Source: Sphaerolaimus hirsutus (lineage: Eukaryota; Nematoda; Chromadorea; Monhysterida; Sphaerolaimidae). Taken from it: 64,000 bases of DNA. Every line of letters begins with the position of its first letter. Position 1 is the first letter of the stretch. The notes under the pieces are model-generated. The model was not told where the DNA came from. It did no database searches and was given only the letters and a program-made list of their open reading frames with translations. Of the stretch, positions 11,401 through 25,429 are shown one piece after another. The DNA lies in contig OZ038450.1 in assembly GCA_964036195.1 (NCBI GenBank), positions 19,807,208 through 19,871,207 on the forward strand, in the 5' to 3' direction. The position numbers were made by a program, and so were the translations under genes.

Positions 11401-14400
11401 TCTGTGATGGTAAAATGGGTGTCGGGCTGCTTCAAACTGTCCTGGAAAAAAAGTGCAGGTGTAATGCGAGAACTGACGGCGGGCCACCAAAGTGCCAGAC
11501 CTATGCCTCTGGGACGGTGACCCAGCGTCAATTAACGCCTACCAAACCCTAATTATGGCGCTTTAGTCGCCGGGGACGCCGTATTGACCCCTTTTGGGCC
11601 AAGTGACGTCACCACGACGCCGCCCTATATGAAACCTAACTTATAGGAAACTTACGGCGCAACGGACGCCGGCTATGGTAATTGGCGCCAGATCACCAAA
11701 GTGCCAGACCTACGCCTCTGGGACGGTGATTAAGCGCGAATTACCATAGAATTGTAGGTCGATGGCGCTATGTCGCCGGTGCTAATTAGCAAAATGACCC
11801 GATTAGCTGTGTTTACTTGTGAAAAAGCCCGAGTGACGTCATTTGACACCCCGGGAACGGAACCTAACTTTTGCGATATTTATGGCGCTTTCACTAAAAA
11901 GAAAAGCAGCGCCGAGTGAAAACTGTGCTTCCTGAGTGTGGCGGTCAAACGAGCGCCGGCGAACGACTTCGACGGCCGCGACAGCGCCGCGTCGCCGCCA
12001 TTCAACGACCGCCGACCGCCGGAACCCGGGAGAGGGGGATTTTGGGTGATTTTGGGTATTTTTGTAGAGCGTCGAATCGGCCACTTTTGGCCGAGTGCCA
12101 ACTTTCGGAAAATGGCACCAAGTGTATTTTTGAGGGGGTTTAAGTGCTGGCGCCGTGTTTTGGCGACAGTTTATTGCTCAAAACTTGTAAATTTACCCCC
12201 TACCCAGTCCCCGCGAGCGTCGACAGCGTTGGCTGCCGGAAACGTCCGCAGAGCGACAGACTTTGGCCGCTCAGAGTTTTGGTGGGAGTGGCCACCGGAA
12301 GGGAGGGCCCCGATAGCTCCAGAAGCCTACGTCCTTCGGAGTAGAGACGGGTCAACCCTTCTGGAGGGATATGTGCCTTAGGTTAAAAATTAGTAAAGGA
12401 AATTGGAAGAATGCCAAAAAGGCAGTTTTTTGTGTGTAGTTTGGCACATATCCCGTAGCCACTGCTGCCACAGGGAGGAGTTTTGTGATTTTGTAGGGTG
12501 TAGGAGTAGGTTTAGGGAGTAGGTGCGCGGTAGGTGCCGCGGTTTGTGATTTATCGAGTATGTATTTGTATTTATTTGCACTTAATTACCCACCTAACCC
12601 CCTTAGTTTGTGATAATTGCATGTGTTTGTGATTGTATTTTTATGTTCGCACTTATTTCTGTGTTTCGCACGTATTTCTGTGTTTTGCACTTTTGCACGT
12701 CATGTTTAGCTTCGCGTTGGCCGATTGGTACGATGGTTTGGACGAGCTCACGTTTGAGCAAACACGGTTGTTTTTGTGTTTTTTGGTCCTTTTGCAGTTG
12801 TTCGCAGTTTTCGAGTAGCCTGTGGATTCACGCGGCTGTTTTTTTGTTATATCATGTTTAGTTTTGAGAGTCTCACTCAGTTTAGGTACTTTTAAGCTGT
12901 TAGTTTGTGCGTTTACATTCGGTAGGTTACTGTAGGTATTTTATCTTCTAGTTTGGCACAGTTCCAAGTTTGGTTTCATTAGCTGGCTGAGTGCCAGAAG
13001 AAAGGTGTTCCTGAATGTCAAGTCACCATCCCCTTGTTCCATTAAAAAGTAACCCTTGTGGTACATGGCTTGGTTCAGCTGAAGTCACTTATTTTCGGTA
13101 CACTTTCGAATGCACTTTCGTGATTGGTTGGCTCCGCCCAGCTGCAAACCAGTTTTGGGCACTTCAAACCCATAAAAGAGAGCCCCAATCTTGTGATTGT
13201 CATCAGTCTATCCAATTCAATTCTAATTACTAAGTCAGTGATTTACCAGCTGAAATGAGCCTACCCTTGGTTATTCATTCTCTGCTAACTCTGGCATAGG
13301 CCTTCTCTTCCCTCTGCACGGTGACATTTAGGTTCACAGGGGCAGGAGTGGCCACACGGAGCTGCCGGTATAGCTAAGATAGGGTGTTGTATGGGGAGAA
13401 CCCACCATCTGTGATGCTTACTGTACGTCTGGACCTCTGTGGACTTGTTTTAGGCGTAGTATAAGCTGAAGTAGGCTGTACACCTATTGACTCGCTCTAG
13501 GCTTTCGTAAGGGCCCAAACAGTTGTGCTACGTCGTCGTAGATTACTTTTGATAGTGGTGCTGTGCCAAGCTAGGATTTAAGTACCTGGTCTTGTGTGGT
13601 CTCTTACCAGTGCATCGTACTGCTATCCTCACCTGTCTGGTTTAGCTTATATGACCCTGAGTGTTATTTAGTCATTTTTGTATTAATGTTTTGATTTGGA
13701 AAGTGGAAAGGTAAATTGGAAATATTTAAATACTTTGGAAACTTTATTTGCAACGTTATTCAAGAAACCCAATTAGTGTAATTCAAGCTTACTCTGGTGC
13801 AACTAATCCTCTACTTAATCTATTGGCTCATTCCAGCTAGTGGATCTAATTACTTCTAATTCTAATTTAGGAAATCGTGATGGAAGTCGCTTTTATTTGC
13901 TTGCATTCGAGTAACGTTCAGTTGTCGGTTTTCGAAGCGTGGGCGAGTCTTGTTTCTGTTTCCGAAAGTACGCCAAGTTCTGAAGGGTTCTGGGAGGTTG
14001 ATGATTTGGAACCGGGCCCTGCTTTTGATAGTTTTGAACCCGTGTCGGAAGTGTTTCAAATTCAGCGAAGGGCTACGTATGCGGAAAAGGTTCAGGGCGC
14101 CGATGATTTTGTTATTGATTCTGTTCTGCCCAATGGCGAAGTGATTGGCGATGCTTCCCAGCAGTGGTTGCTTGATCACTTGATCATGGAGCCAGCTTTT
14201 ATTGAGCCCGGAATTTGTGGTGTTTTTGAGAAGACCGCTGAAAGGCTGAAGAAAACTGTGCAGCCTAGAAACCTTTGGTATTTGGTGGGTAAGAGAGGGA
14301 AATTACAGCCGCACGTTATTCGCCGCAAGCTTTTGCAATTTGCGCGACCGGACTTTGTTAGCTGTGGCAACCAAGTAGACCGAAAAGCTCAGAAGCCTAC

Positions 14401-17400
14401 GTCCTTCGGAGTAGCTAGGTCGAAAGGCACCAAGCTGGTGAAGTTTGGCAGACAGGTTTCCCGCGCACGCGGCAAGCGTAGGGCTTGTAGGACAATTGTT
14501 GATCGTCCGGTGGACATTATGCCGCTCGTTGAATTGTCGGAATTGTGCGATCATTTAGCTGGCGCGTTGCCATCGTTTGTCGTTCCACACGTGCAAAAGG
14601 TAACTAAGTCCCCTGCTAGGTGCTGTACATTTGGCGTAATTAGGCAGGATGGGTTGCATGAACGCAGTGTTGAGAGTTCTGACGGAAATGGACATTGTCC
14701 AAGGTGTTGCTATTTGGCTCATAATGGTGATGTTGCAAGAACCGAGGGGTTATCGTATTGCATTGGAGACAAGGTTGCAAGACCGGGGGGGTTACTTTAT
14801 TATATTGGAGGTCCCACCGAGGGTCACGGCACCGTGTTGCACCCCCCTTTTACCCCCCCTTCACACCGCACACATAGCCACCCTCCACGCGTACAGGGCG
14901 TAGTGTTTCAGCTTAGCCCTATGCTACCGTGCACATACTGGAACCACAAATGTTGGCTTTTGCGTAAGCGTTTCGAGCGTTTGAAATGTGTGTCACGCGC
15001 TTATTACCGTTTGATTTCTTGGCACACTGCCCCATCCATGTTGCAACAAAGTCAAATTTCCAAATTTGAGAGACTACGATACACCATGCCCTGGCGGCGA
15101 TTTTTGATGCGAATTTTGAAATTTCCAAAATCTTTTTCATACCCCGCGTCAGTCAATTGTCAATTCAAAACTTTCGAAACTGTTGATGGCGAGCCAGAGC
15201 TATGTCAATCATGTGAAAAATACGTGACCACTGACTACTCTTATGACTCGTTTGATTATCAATACTTATATTTGTCAGTTGACGATGGTGCACCATGGTC
15301 CTTTGATGATTTTGAGCAATCAACCGTACTAAGCTCGTCACCATGTGCTTCAATTGATACTGATTCACTAAAATGCCAGACCTACGTCTCTGGGATTGTG
15401 GGCCAGTGTCAATTCGAGCATGATGTGGATTTGGCAGCCGGCCAGTATTCGTATTTGCCAGCTGATGATGGTGCATCAGGGTCTTCTGATGACTTTGAGT
15501 TTTCAACTGAATGGAGCTTGTCATCGCATGCTTCAATTGACAGTGACTCACTAAAATGCCAGGCCGACGTCTCTGGGATTGTGGGTCACGGTCAATTCGA
15601 GCACAGTGTTGACTTGGCAGCTAGCCAACCTAGTACTCTAGATGACTCTACTTGTGACACGGATGTAGCTTTGGAACATGTGTGCTCCACTACCTTGTCT
15701 GCGGCCCAATCGTTTCAAACAGTGTTTATTGAGGACTCACTCAATTCTTTCGAAATTATTGACGATTATATGGCTGACCCCGCTGCAGTGAGTGGAGCAC
15801 ACACGACGCCAGATGCCAATGATAATTACATGGTTCACGCCGCGGATATTAATATGTTGCAGTATAATTCATCCTTGGGTGTGGTTACTCGTCGCCGCGG
15901 CAATTCTAACCAGCAAAGCTTCTTTGAGCTAGACGGTAGGGAACGCGCGCGCCCTGTCGGTCAATGGGCCAGTACTAGCCGCCACGGTGTTACGTGTAGT
16001 GATGTTGGTGATTCTGTGGGTTCTCGGGACCGGATGTCTGACCTAGCCACCCCAGCATATACTGCTGAGCCAGGGATGTCGTATGTCAACGAGTCTCGGG
16101 ATACAGTGTTAAGACGACCCCACGAAGAATTCCCTCACGCTACTAGTTCCCCCTGTTTGAGCATTCAATCTCCTAGTAGACCCCCCACCTCCGTCTGTGA
16201 CCTAAGTACCCCCGTGAAACCACCACCTTCCAACCCCGTTAATAGCCCTCAACCCCAACCCTTCACTGGGCCGGTAAGACAACATCGAGAATTACTGACG
16301 AATAACCAATCAGAGATTGATACTATGATTTCCCCCTTGCAACAAGCATGTGAACCTACTAAATTATGGGATCACCTGAAACCCTCAGATCAGTGCATTG
16401 GGGATGTGTTACAACCCTTTGAAAAACTTCTAAGCGAACTCGATCCCGAGATAAATAAGTTAGATCAGCTATTGTTTGACCTTGCTACTGTAACACCTTC
16501 TGACCCATCCCAGCAAACCACTTTGGATAATGTTACCTCAGCCCTGATGACCCTCAGAACGTGGTCACAGGCAATGTTGCCATTCCGTGGATCCTTGCAA
16601 GACTCTATTGACCGTACTCTAAGTGTTCACTTGAAACCCCGAGTTGACTCTCTAGCGGGTGATTTGCAGTCCCTACTGAGTAACTTTTGTGCTGATGCGA
16701 ATGCCCGAACTAAGGCCCCCGTTGATGTGACCACGCCGGCTCAGCGACAAGCGAGCCAGCAGGTACTGGCAGCGTCAGACCCTGGCCCCGCGCGCCCACA
16801 GTCACGCGCTTACCCCGTTCAGTGTGCGCTTGCGTTTGTGCAATCCGTTTTGCTCGTTTCTGCACAGTCAGCAAGGGATTGGACTACCCTTCGTTCTCAG
16901 ATTCAGTCGAAATCAACGGCTGGTGTTTTTGGCCTAGAAAATAAGGGAGTATCCCAAACAGTGCGCGCTGCAGCTCTGCGTAGCTTGACAGAAGCCTGGG
17001 TTTACCTCGATGTGCACCGAACCGGATTTAGTACGTACATGCCATTGCTTGGCACCTTGCCAGAAACAGCTCGGTATGCTATGGCACAATTTCATGGGTG
17101 CATAGCTGAAGGCATTCGCCTCAACCATGCGTTTGCGGATATATTACCTGAGATTAAGCGCCAAGTTAATGGCCCTGTTGCTCGTAAGACAAGGAAAGAA
17201 TTACTGGCACATCTTGGTAATACCCTGGACTCTGCCCGGGACCTCTTGTGCCGCTTAGAGAATTTGGACTTTGCGCAGTACAATGCCCTCTGTGCAATGC
17301 ATATCGGTCGGGTCTCAGACAGGTGTACCCCCCAGAAATGTCGGTTGGTGTGTCAGAATCTGCTGAACAATATTGGTTTTGGATTAGACTGGCTACACCA

Positions 17401-20400
17401 GTTGCGTGGAAAAACTCCTGTTTCGACACCCAAACCGCAACCTTCGCGAGTACTCGAGCCACACCAGAGCACGCATCAACCATCCATGTATACCACTCCG
17501 TTGAACCGTAGCATTTCGACCTTACCCCCCGCTTGGAATAATGTCTTAGTAGCCCATCTAATGAGCCCCGATCCTATGCGGCGCTTGGCGACACATCAGT
17601 GGCCGCCTGATCCTTCTATCAAAGTGCAAACTGACCCGCCGCGCATTGTACTGACTGACTTATCCATGCACGCTTGGGTAGAACCTGTAGGGCCGGAGTT
17701 CTCCGTTGGCCCAGTGGCTGAGCTTGATGTCAAAACCACTTGGGTCGGTCGTATTCTGCCTACAGTCGGTATTATGGACACACCCTGGGCCATCATTGAT
17801 CCACGGAACACCGATCTCGTGCGCGCGTATTCTAAGTTGTTGATCGCCGCGTATTTTGAGTCTGAATACATTTTTCAACTCGTGTTTCGTTATGGCTGGT
17901 TCCCAGATAGCTTACTCACTGCATTTCAGCGCTGCGCCTTCCTTGTGCAAAAGCTTGTTGACACGCTTGATCGCTCTATTAAGCATGGCGAAACGGTAGG
18001 CATAACAGACACCTATCCGCTACCCGAACAGTACCATATTAATGGTCGCTTTTTGTATAAGTTGGCTAGTGATGCTCGTCGCGATTACATACAAGTTGGG
18101 GCTAACTACAATAAGTTGGCACGACGATACGGGGCGGTGCCTGTGCACACTACTCCGATGCTTCCAATTGACCGAAATAATCGCTTCGAGCATTCTCGCC
18201 GTCGCTTACAGTTGCCTACCGCTCAAAACGCTCACTCACAGATGGTCCGGGTAACGAATAGTGGCAGCTATGATGCTAACGTAGATATGATTCAGCCGGA
18301 TGATGTAGGAACGCGGGACAACCAATACGACTTTCTGTTGTCGCACCAGGGTTATCAGCAGCCTGATTCGGCTGGTGGAGCCCCTGTACCCGCCGCTGTG
18401 CAGGCGCCCCAGCGATTATATCATACGGGACACCAGCACACCGGTAGGCTCTCGGTTCCACCAGCACACCCCAGCTCTTCTGTAGCACCCACTTCGGCTC
18501 TAGATCAACTTAAGTCAGAAATGGACCAAAAATATGCTAATATGCGTGACCAGATGGAGGCTATGAACGCTAACATGCGAGCCCTATTAGACCAGAGACG
18601 TGCTCAATCACGAGCTCAGCCTCAAGTTTCGCAACCGAATGTATCAAATGACCCGCCTAGCACCACAACCAGTTCAGATGAGGATTTGGCTAAGCGTATT
18701 AAGAAGCTTAAGATGCTTGGTTGTCCCATGTTCTCGGGTAAAACGTCTGTTGATGTCAGCCAGTGGCTAGCACAGTTCACCGCGAAATGTAAAATTTGCA
18801 AAATAGCCTCTGACGAAGAAATGGCCTTGACTCTGGCCGCTGTGTTGGAACATGATGCAGCGACCCTGTGTTATGGTCAACCACAGGAAGTCCAGACCTC
18901 TTTTACGAAATTGGAGTCAGCTCTTAAAGCTCATTTTGGTCAGGCGAAACATGTGCTAGCTACATGCCGAGCGATCACACTTATGAACTGGAAACCCAAT
19001 GATACGATCGATACTGTGCGACGCCGTTTGATGACCGAATCGGCACAGTTAAAAAATGTGAATCATAGCGAGCGCGAATTGCGTATGATTGAGGGATTTT
19101 TGCACGCTTTGGGTCAGCATAACTCTGAGTTGCGTCAACTAGTTGAGTTAAACTCTGCTGCACTTGAGTCTTTCGACAAGCTGATCCAGCATGCCAAAGT
19201 CGCTCAACAGTCCTTGGAAAACCGTAAGCTTGAGCAAGACCGCTCAGCTAAGGATACTGAGTTTAAGCGCATGCGCGATGAACTCTCGCAACTGCGGCAG
19301 CAAATGTCTAGTGCACGCATGGGCGATAACCGTCAGCAGTTGGGTGGCGGTATGCTAGCTGGCCAACGGCCAATGTTTCGACCACCGATGGATATGCGCC
19401 AAAACCCGCGATTTGCTTTCCCTCCGCCACAAGCGCAGCCTAGTGCTCAACCCCCGTTCAATGCACAGCGCATGCCGTTTAGACCGCAACGGGATATTCC
19501 GCCTATGCGTCTACCTCCTGCCGTACAAGGCCCGCGCTTTGCTCCGCGTCCAACAGTTGATGTAGGGCCACCTGTGGTAGCTATTGACAAGCCCGGTCGA
19601 CAGCCTCCCAATGCTTACAAGAGCTATTTTTGCGACAAATGTAAAATGTCCGGCCATACCACTGAAGAGTGTGGTCGTCGTGCAACCGGCCCTACTCCAT
19701 CTGGCCCTGCACCAGCCCAAACGCCGCGTGAGCCACTTAAGTGTTTTAAGTGCAATAAGCCTGGCCATTTCTCGCGTGAGTGTCCCGAAAACACGCCTGC
19801 GCAGAATGTCAATGAACTGTACGCACAGTATGATATCATACCCGACGATCAAATTGGTTACACTGATTTGCAAGATGATTTAGTTGATGGGGTAGCAGAC
19901 CCTAACGACTTGCAAGGTTATTATAACGAATACCCTTCGGAAACCATGCATCAGTACCAATATGATTACTCGGATATGGTACCACCAGAGACAGACGCAT
20001 TAGCCGAAGAGGAGAACGACGTGCGTGTAAACTTTCTGGGTTCCTGTCCAGAACTTTATAACCATTCTGACTCAACTCCAATAAGTTATTTTGACGTTTG
20101 CGTTACGCAGTGGGTGGACACGTCTACCACTGAGCCAAAGGGCGCCGCGCCAAAGTGCCAGGCCTACGTCCCTGGGACGGCACGCGCGCTCAGCGATTCA
20201 GTGACTGGTAGGAGACCCACTGTAAGCTTCTGTAAAACCTTGACTGGTGTTCCCCAGGTCGATCATGTTTGTGATTCGATTCCACACCCAAGTATTCCGG
20301 AAATTCGCATTCAGTCTTGCGAACCTGACCAGACCTCAGCCCTCGCGGTAACCACGCAAAAGTCCCAAGCCTACGGCCCTGGGATTCGTGATACCGCGGG

Positions 20401-23400
20401 CACTGATGACCTGGAGCATGTAGTGTTGAGTAGTCCAAAAACCGTGCCAACACAAACATCTACCTGGACACCCTCTATTAATATGTTTCGTCCTATCAAC
20501 CCCGCGACACACACGTCCGTAGTTGCCGCCCTAGATCTCAGCACTTCGGATGCTGGCCGAGAAACTTGTCGTGACCGTAGGAAATACTATTGGGAACAAC
20601 TCTCCCCGGATTTAGGTGTTAAGCGCATGGAATACCAATGTAATGCCGCACAAGTGGTAGTAACCGAACCATTGGGTGCTCGCTTGCAAAGTGGTAAAAT
20701 GACGCGTCCAAAGCACACTGTGCGTGATTTAATTACACCTAGTATTTACCACCGCGCCGTAATCCAAGGTGTAGGACCCTACCTAGTATTAGCCGATACT
20801 GGCGCGGAATTAAGTGCCATTCCCGTGTCTTTATTAGAGCAAATTGAGAGCCTTTCAGGGAAATGTTTAGACCGTCGAATCTTTCAATTGGAAAAACCCC
20901 TTGTTTGTAAAGGCTATACAGGACATAAACACACGTTACTATACTCGATCCAATTGACAGTCTCGATCGGTACGGAGACACGGCGCATAAATTTCGCAAT
21001 CTCTTTTGAAGGCACTCAATGCATTATAGGTATTGGTGATTATGCTAAATTTTGGTTCCTACCTATTTGTCCTGGCGCTTGTATGACACGACCAGTGATG
21101 CACAGCAATAAACGGTATCTCATCCCGGGTGATGAGCCTTGCTTGCTTTATGAAGGGGAAATCCCCTATGTAGACACCGGGTTACGTACAGGCGCCATTG
21201 CAAAATCAGGTGAAAATATCCCAGAAGCAATTGAACGAGTTCAATCTAGCAATATTTACACTGTAGGATCACTTTTAGAGCCGTATTTGACCCCGAAAAC
21301 AGATGTAAATAGGCTTTGCTCTTCGTCACCGGTTCCCTATTTTTCGCCAAGTAAGGGCACCGGTGCGGTCGGGGTTGTTGCAACGGAAAACTGGGTATGC
21401 CCACCGCGCTCTGTGTCTTATGTGCCCGCTGAGTTGACAGGTGATCCCCAGGAGATACTCACCACGGTTCTTTTCAGCCCACATGCACACTTCTCCGAAA
21501 ATTTCGAAAACACCTTGCTACCATTAGAGAACGGGAATGAGCTCTTTGTCCCCTTTGCAAATCATTCGGATAAGGAGATGGTCTTATTTGCCTGCCAGTC
21601 TCTTGGCTGGGCCGAAGAGGTAGTGGTGGAACCGACTAATGACTTCCATATGAACGAACTTGCAGTTGAATTTGCCGATGTGTGGTGGCAAACAGTGCAG
21701 ACACCTCTGTGTAAGGCTCTCGGTGAAGCCAACTTGGCTTCCACGCATGTAGAACCCCCTGAGGACCCTGTAATTACCGCCCAGTCACCCCCTGAGACTC
21801 GATTGCATCAACTTGGAAAAATTCTAGACGAAGGAGTATTTAGTCACCTCCCCTTGGAAAAGCAACAGGTGTTGCGTGACTGGCTATTAGAACGCCACCA
21901 CATCTTTTCACTGTCCGATTTTGATATGGGAGACACAGGCGATATAATTTACCACCCTATCGAAACTGGAAACTCCCCCCCGATCCAACAGAAAGTCCGT
22001 AGATTAGCTATCGGGTTACGTAAGGAAGTTGAACGTCAAGTGCAGCTGTGGCTGAAATTAGGGATAATTGAGCCGTCAGTGTCTCCTTGGGCATCCCCGA
22101 TTGTCCCGGTGCGTAAGAAAAATGGCGCGCTGCGATTATGCGTCGATTACCGTCGTGTGAACCTAGTGACTAAGCGTGATTGTTTTGCACTGCCAAACTG
22201 TGCTGACCTGATTGACATGGCTGGACTTGTACATCCCCAGTATTTTTCATCACTTTATTTAGCGTCTGGCTACTTGCAGATGCGCATTGACCCTCGGGAT
22301 ATTCCAAAAACTGCATTTACTAGCCATGTCGGTTTGTTTCAGTATAAATTCATGCCGTTTGGCCTAGTTAACGCGCCAGCCTCATTTAGTCGGCTCATTG
22401 CCAATGTACTTGCGGGATTAGACCCAGACCGCGTGCATTTTTACTTGGACGACGTTTTGGTTTGTGCCGAAACTGAGGAACGTATGTACTCACTTTTGGA
22501 CGACGTCTTTGCTCGTTTCGATCGATACACCCTCAAAGTCGGCATTAAGAAATGCGAATTTTTCAAAGAACGCGTCAACTTTCTGGGTTGCGTCCTAACG
22601 AGGGAAGGCATCGAAATGCAACAGTCGAAAATCACTACTATCCAAAATTACCCAGTCCCAGTAACTACTAAGGAAATCCGTCGATTCCTGGGCATGTGTT
22701 CTTTTTACCGTCGCTGGGTTGAGGGCTTTTCCTTTATTACACGACCGTTGCATTTAAAGATCCAGGGTGCTAAGACTACTTGGGATGACGAATGTCAGGC
22801 GGCCTTCGAAGAACTTAAGAAGCGTTTAGTAGAAGGCCCAATTTTAGCCTACCCTAAAGAGGGTCGCCCTTTCATTTTGCACACGGACGCGTCGCGTAGT
22901 GGATTAGGTGCGGTTTTGAGTCAGATGGATGATGCAGGTCGTCATCGCGTGGTCGCTTATGGTAGTTGCGCGTTAAAAGGTGCGGAGAAACGTTACAATA
23001 CCACGGAATTGGAATGTTTAGCTATTGTCTGGTCGTTGAAATATTGGAAACATTATTTAACACAGCAAGAAGTTATTATTGTAACGGATCATCGCACGCT
23101 TACATGGGCACTGGAAAACCGTTCTGAGAACCCTCGTTTAGACAAGTGGTATGTGTTTTTAATGGCTTACCAACCTAAGATCATTTTTAAACGCGGTAGT
23201 GAGAATAGTGTGGCGGATGCGTTATCGCGTATTGCCGAGTCGGTTAATTTTCATAAGTGGACCGAGGATCATTTACAAGGTAAATTCGACCCCGAAGAGG
23301 TACCCGCTGGTATCTGCCCCCTGTCCACTTTTACTGATAAGTGGCAAGCGCACCCGTTGAACCAACCTGAGCCCGATCTGTCTGAATACGCTGCCGTTGA

Positions 23401-25395
23401 GATTACGAAAATTTCTGACGAAATCCACTACGAATGGCACCCCCCGCTCGGTGTAGGCCATATTCAATCTTTGGATAATATACCTCACCCAGCTAATCAG
23501 GATAGAACACCAAAAGCGAACACCCCCTCAATCTTCGAAGCTAAGTCCACCCCCATCGAACGATTTAACATGACCGGTAAGGATGTTGATGTAATTCGCG
23601 ATGCAGGTCTCACGACAGACGGTATCGTGGGTTCTACGCTAGAATCCGTCGCTGAGGAAACCCAAAAATTTTGGCAACGGATTATAAAAGGTCAGGAAGA
23701 CGACCCCGATACTCAGTCCATTAAGCTATTTTTGACCACTAGGCAATACACAAAACACGCGCGCTTCAATACTTGGTTAGATCGCAACTATAGTGGGTTT
23801 TGTGTGGCGCATGATGTATTGTGGTTCATGGGAAATGCTAGTCGTCGTGCGTGTCTGGTGGTGCCAATAGAAATCACTTCGGAACTTTGCGAAAGATTTC
23901 ATTCCTGGGGACACCCAGCTGGTCTCAAGTTGTCTATGTGGCTAAGAATTTATTTTTGGTGGTTCACACTGACCATGGATGCTCATCGTGCTGTGGATAA
24001 ATGTCTGGAGTGCGCCACTAGGACAGGACAGGGTCGTAAACGTCTCAACCCGCTCACTCCTATTTCAGTGGTGGCAGAGCCATTTTTCCGTATCCATATG
24101 GACGTTCTAAAAATGCCCATGTCGCAAAACGGTTTTCAGTACGTATTGGTCCTGCAAGATGCATTTACGAAATACCCTTGTGCGTATGCTCTTCGATTAA
24201 AAGACGCGGAAACAGTGGCGTACCATTTTATGCAATTCGTTTCAGATCATGGTGTCCCACAAGTACTTGTAACTGACAACGGTTCGGAATTTTGCAATGC
24301 AATTTTACATGGGTTGACACAATTTTGGGGGACAGACCATCGCAAGACCACTGTGTACCGACCACAAGCGAATGCATTAGTAGAGCGTTTCAACCGCACG
24401 TTGTTAGACATGCTGGCTAAAATGTGCACTCTGCGCCCCACTGACTGGGATGAGTGGCTTGCCCCTGCCCTGTACTGGTATAGAGCCATACCTCATGCGA
24501 GTACTGGTGAATCTCCGCACTTTTTGGCAACAGGTCGCGACATGCCGCTTCCGGGCGACACGTCGTTTTTGGAAACGTCGCAACTCGTGTATAATGAACA
24601 TCCAAAATACCATGAGCGGATTGTCCAGTATACGCGCGAGGCTTGGAAAATTGCCAAAGAGTTGATCGATTTGGCGCAAGCACAACAAAAAGTGCAGTAT
24701 GATAAGAAATGTAAGCCTCTGACTTTTGAAGTAGGGCAGCGTGTGTGGTACTTAGCAGAAGGTGTCGTGACTGGTCCTGCGTACAAACTTGCCCATCCGT
24801 ACATCGGTCCTTATCGCATTCTAGAGATTAAAGGGAAGACAGCCAAAATTAAACGCATCGACCAATGCGATGCGGCAGCAATTCGTGTTAATCTGGATAA
24901 ACTGCTTCCGGTAAAGGATTCTGTAGCTTCTGGTGCGATTTGGACCGGTCGCGCTCTGCGCAAAGTGCGTGAGGTTCCGTTGGAGAGTGAACTGCCGACA
25001 CATGATGTTTCTGGTGAGAAAGCTGACACTGGTGTGACGCCTGGCGACAAGCCACTGTCAGATGATGGCATGGTACTCAGAAGTGGTAATCGTGTGCGCG
25101 CTAATTCAAAATAAGACACCCTGGAAGTTATAATTTTAAGTAACAAGTAATATATGTGAGACCGTAGTTTAAGTTTCTCTCTTGTCTAAGTTTCGTTTTG
25201 GTTTTCAAACAACCTGTGGTTAGGCCACGCAAGGGGGGAGGAGTGTGATGCCAGAGGTCCGGTATAGTATGTAATCTTTTATATGTAGTAATTTTTATAT
25301 GTAATTGTTCTTTTATGTAATTTCCCTACGGAATTGTTATACGTAATCTTTTTATGCAACTTCTTTATGTAATTCCCCTTAACGTAAAAAAAAAC

Positions 25396-25429
<34 letters not shown>

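Larger units (their letters stand above)
11460..14804 (+). repeat. 5' LTR (3345 bp)
   Basis: Begins TGTAATGCGAG and ends TTTATTATA, so it has the usual TG start but a TA end. It contains two strong hairpins near its left end and two more at about 12.3 and 14.4 kb. From 13877 it is coding: the first 309 or so codons of gag-pol lie inside it. The 11750-13170 part holds no convincing frame. Confidence 0.9.

Noticed and set aside
11494-11511. Known self-cleaving ribozyme (hammerhead or twister) in the conserved hairpins
   Set aside because: No CUGAUGA/GAAA core and no twister pseudoknot nucleotides are visible around the loop.
11839-12381. Overlapping small frames of the LTR U3 region (both LTRs)
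   Set aside because: Several overlapping frames on both strands in GC-rich DNA, none with family likeness; probably chance.
13877-25114. Many minus-strand and off-frame open frames under gag-pol
   Set aside because: Shadows of one strongly supported coding frame.
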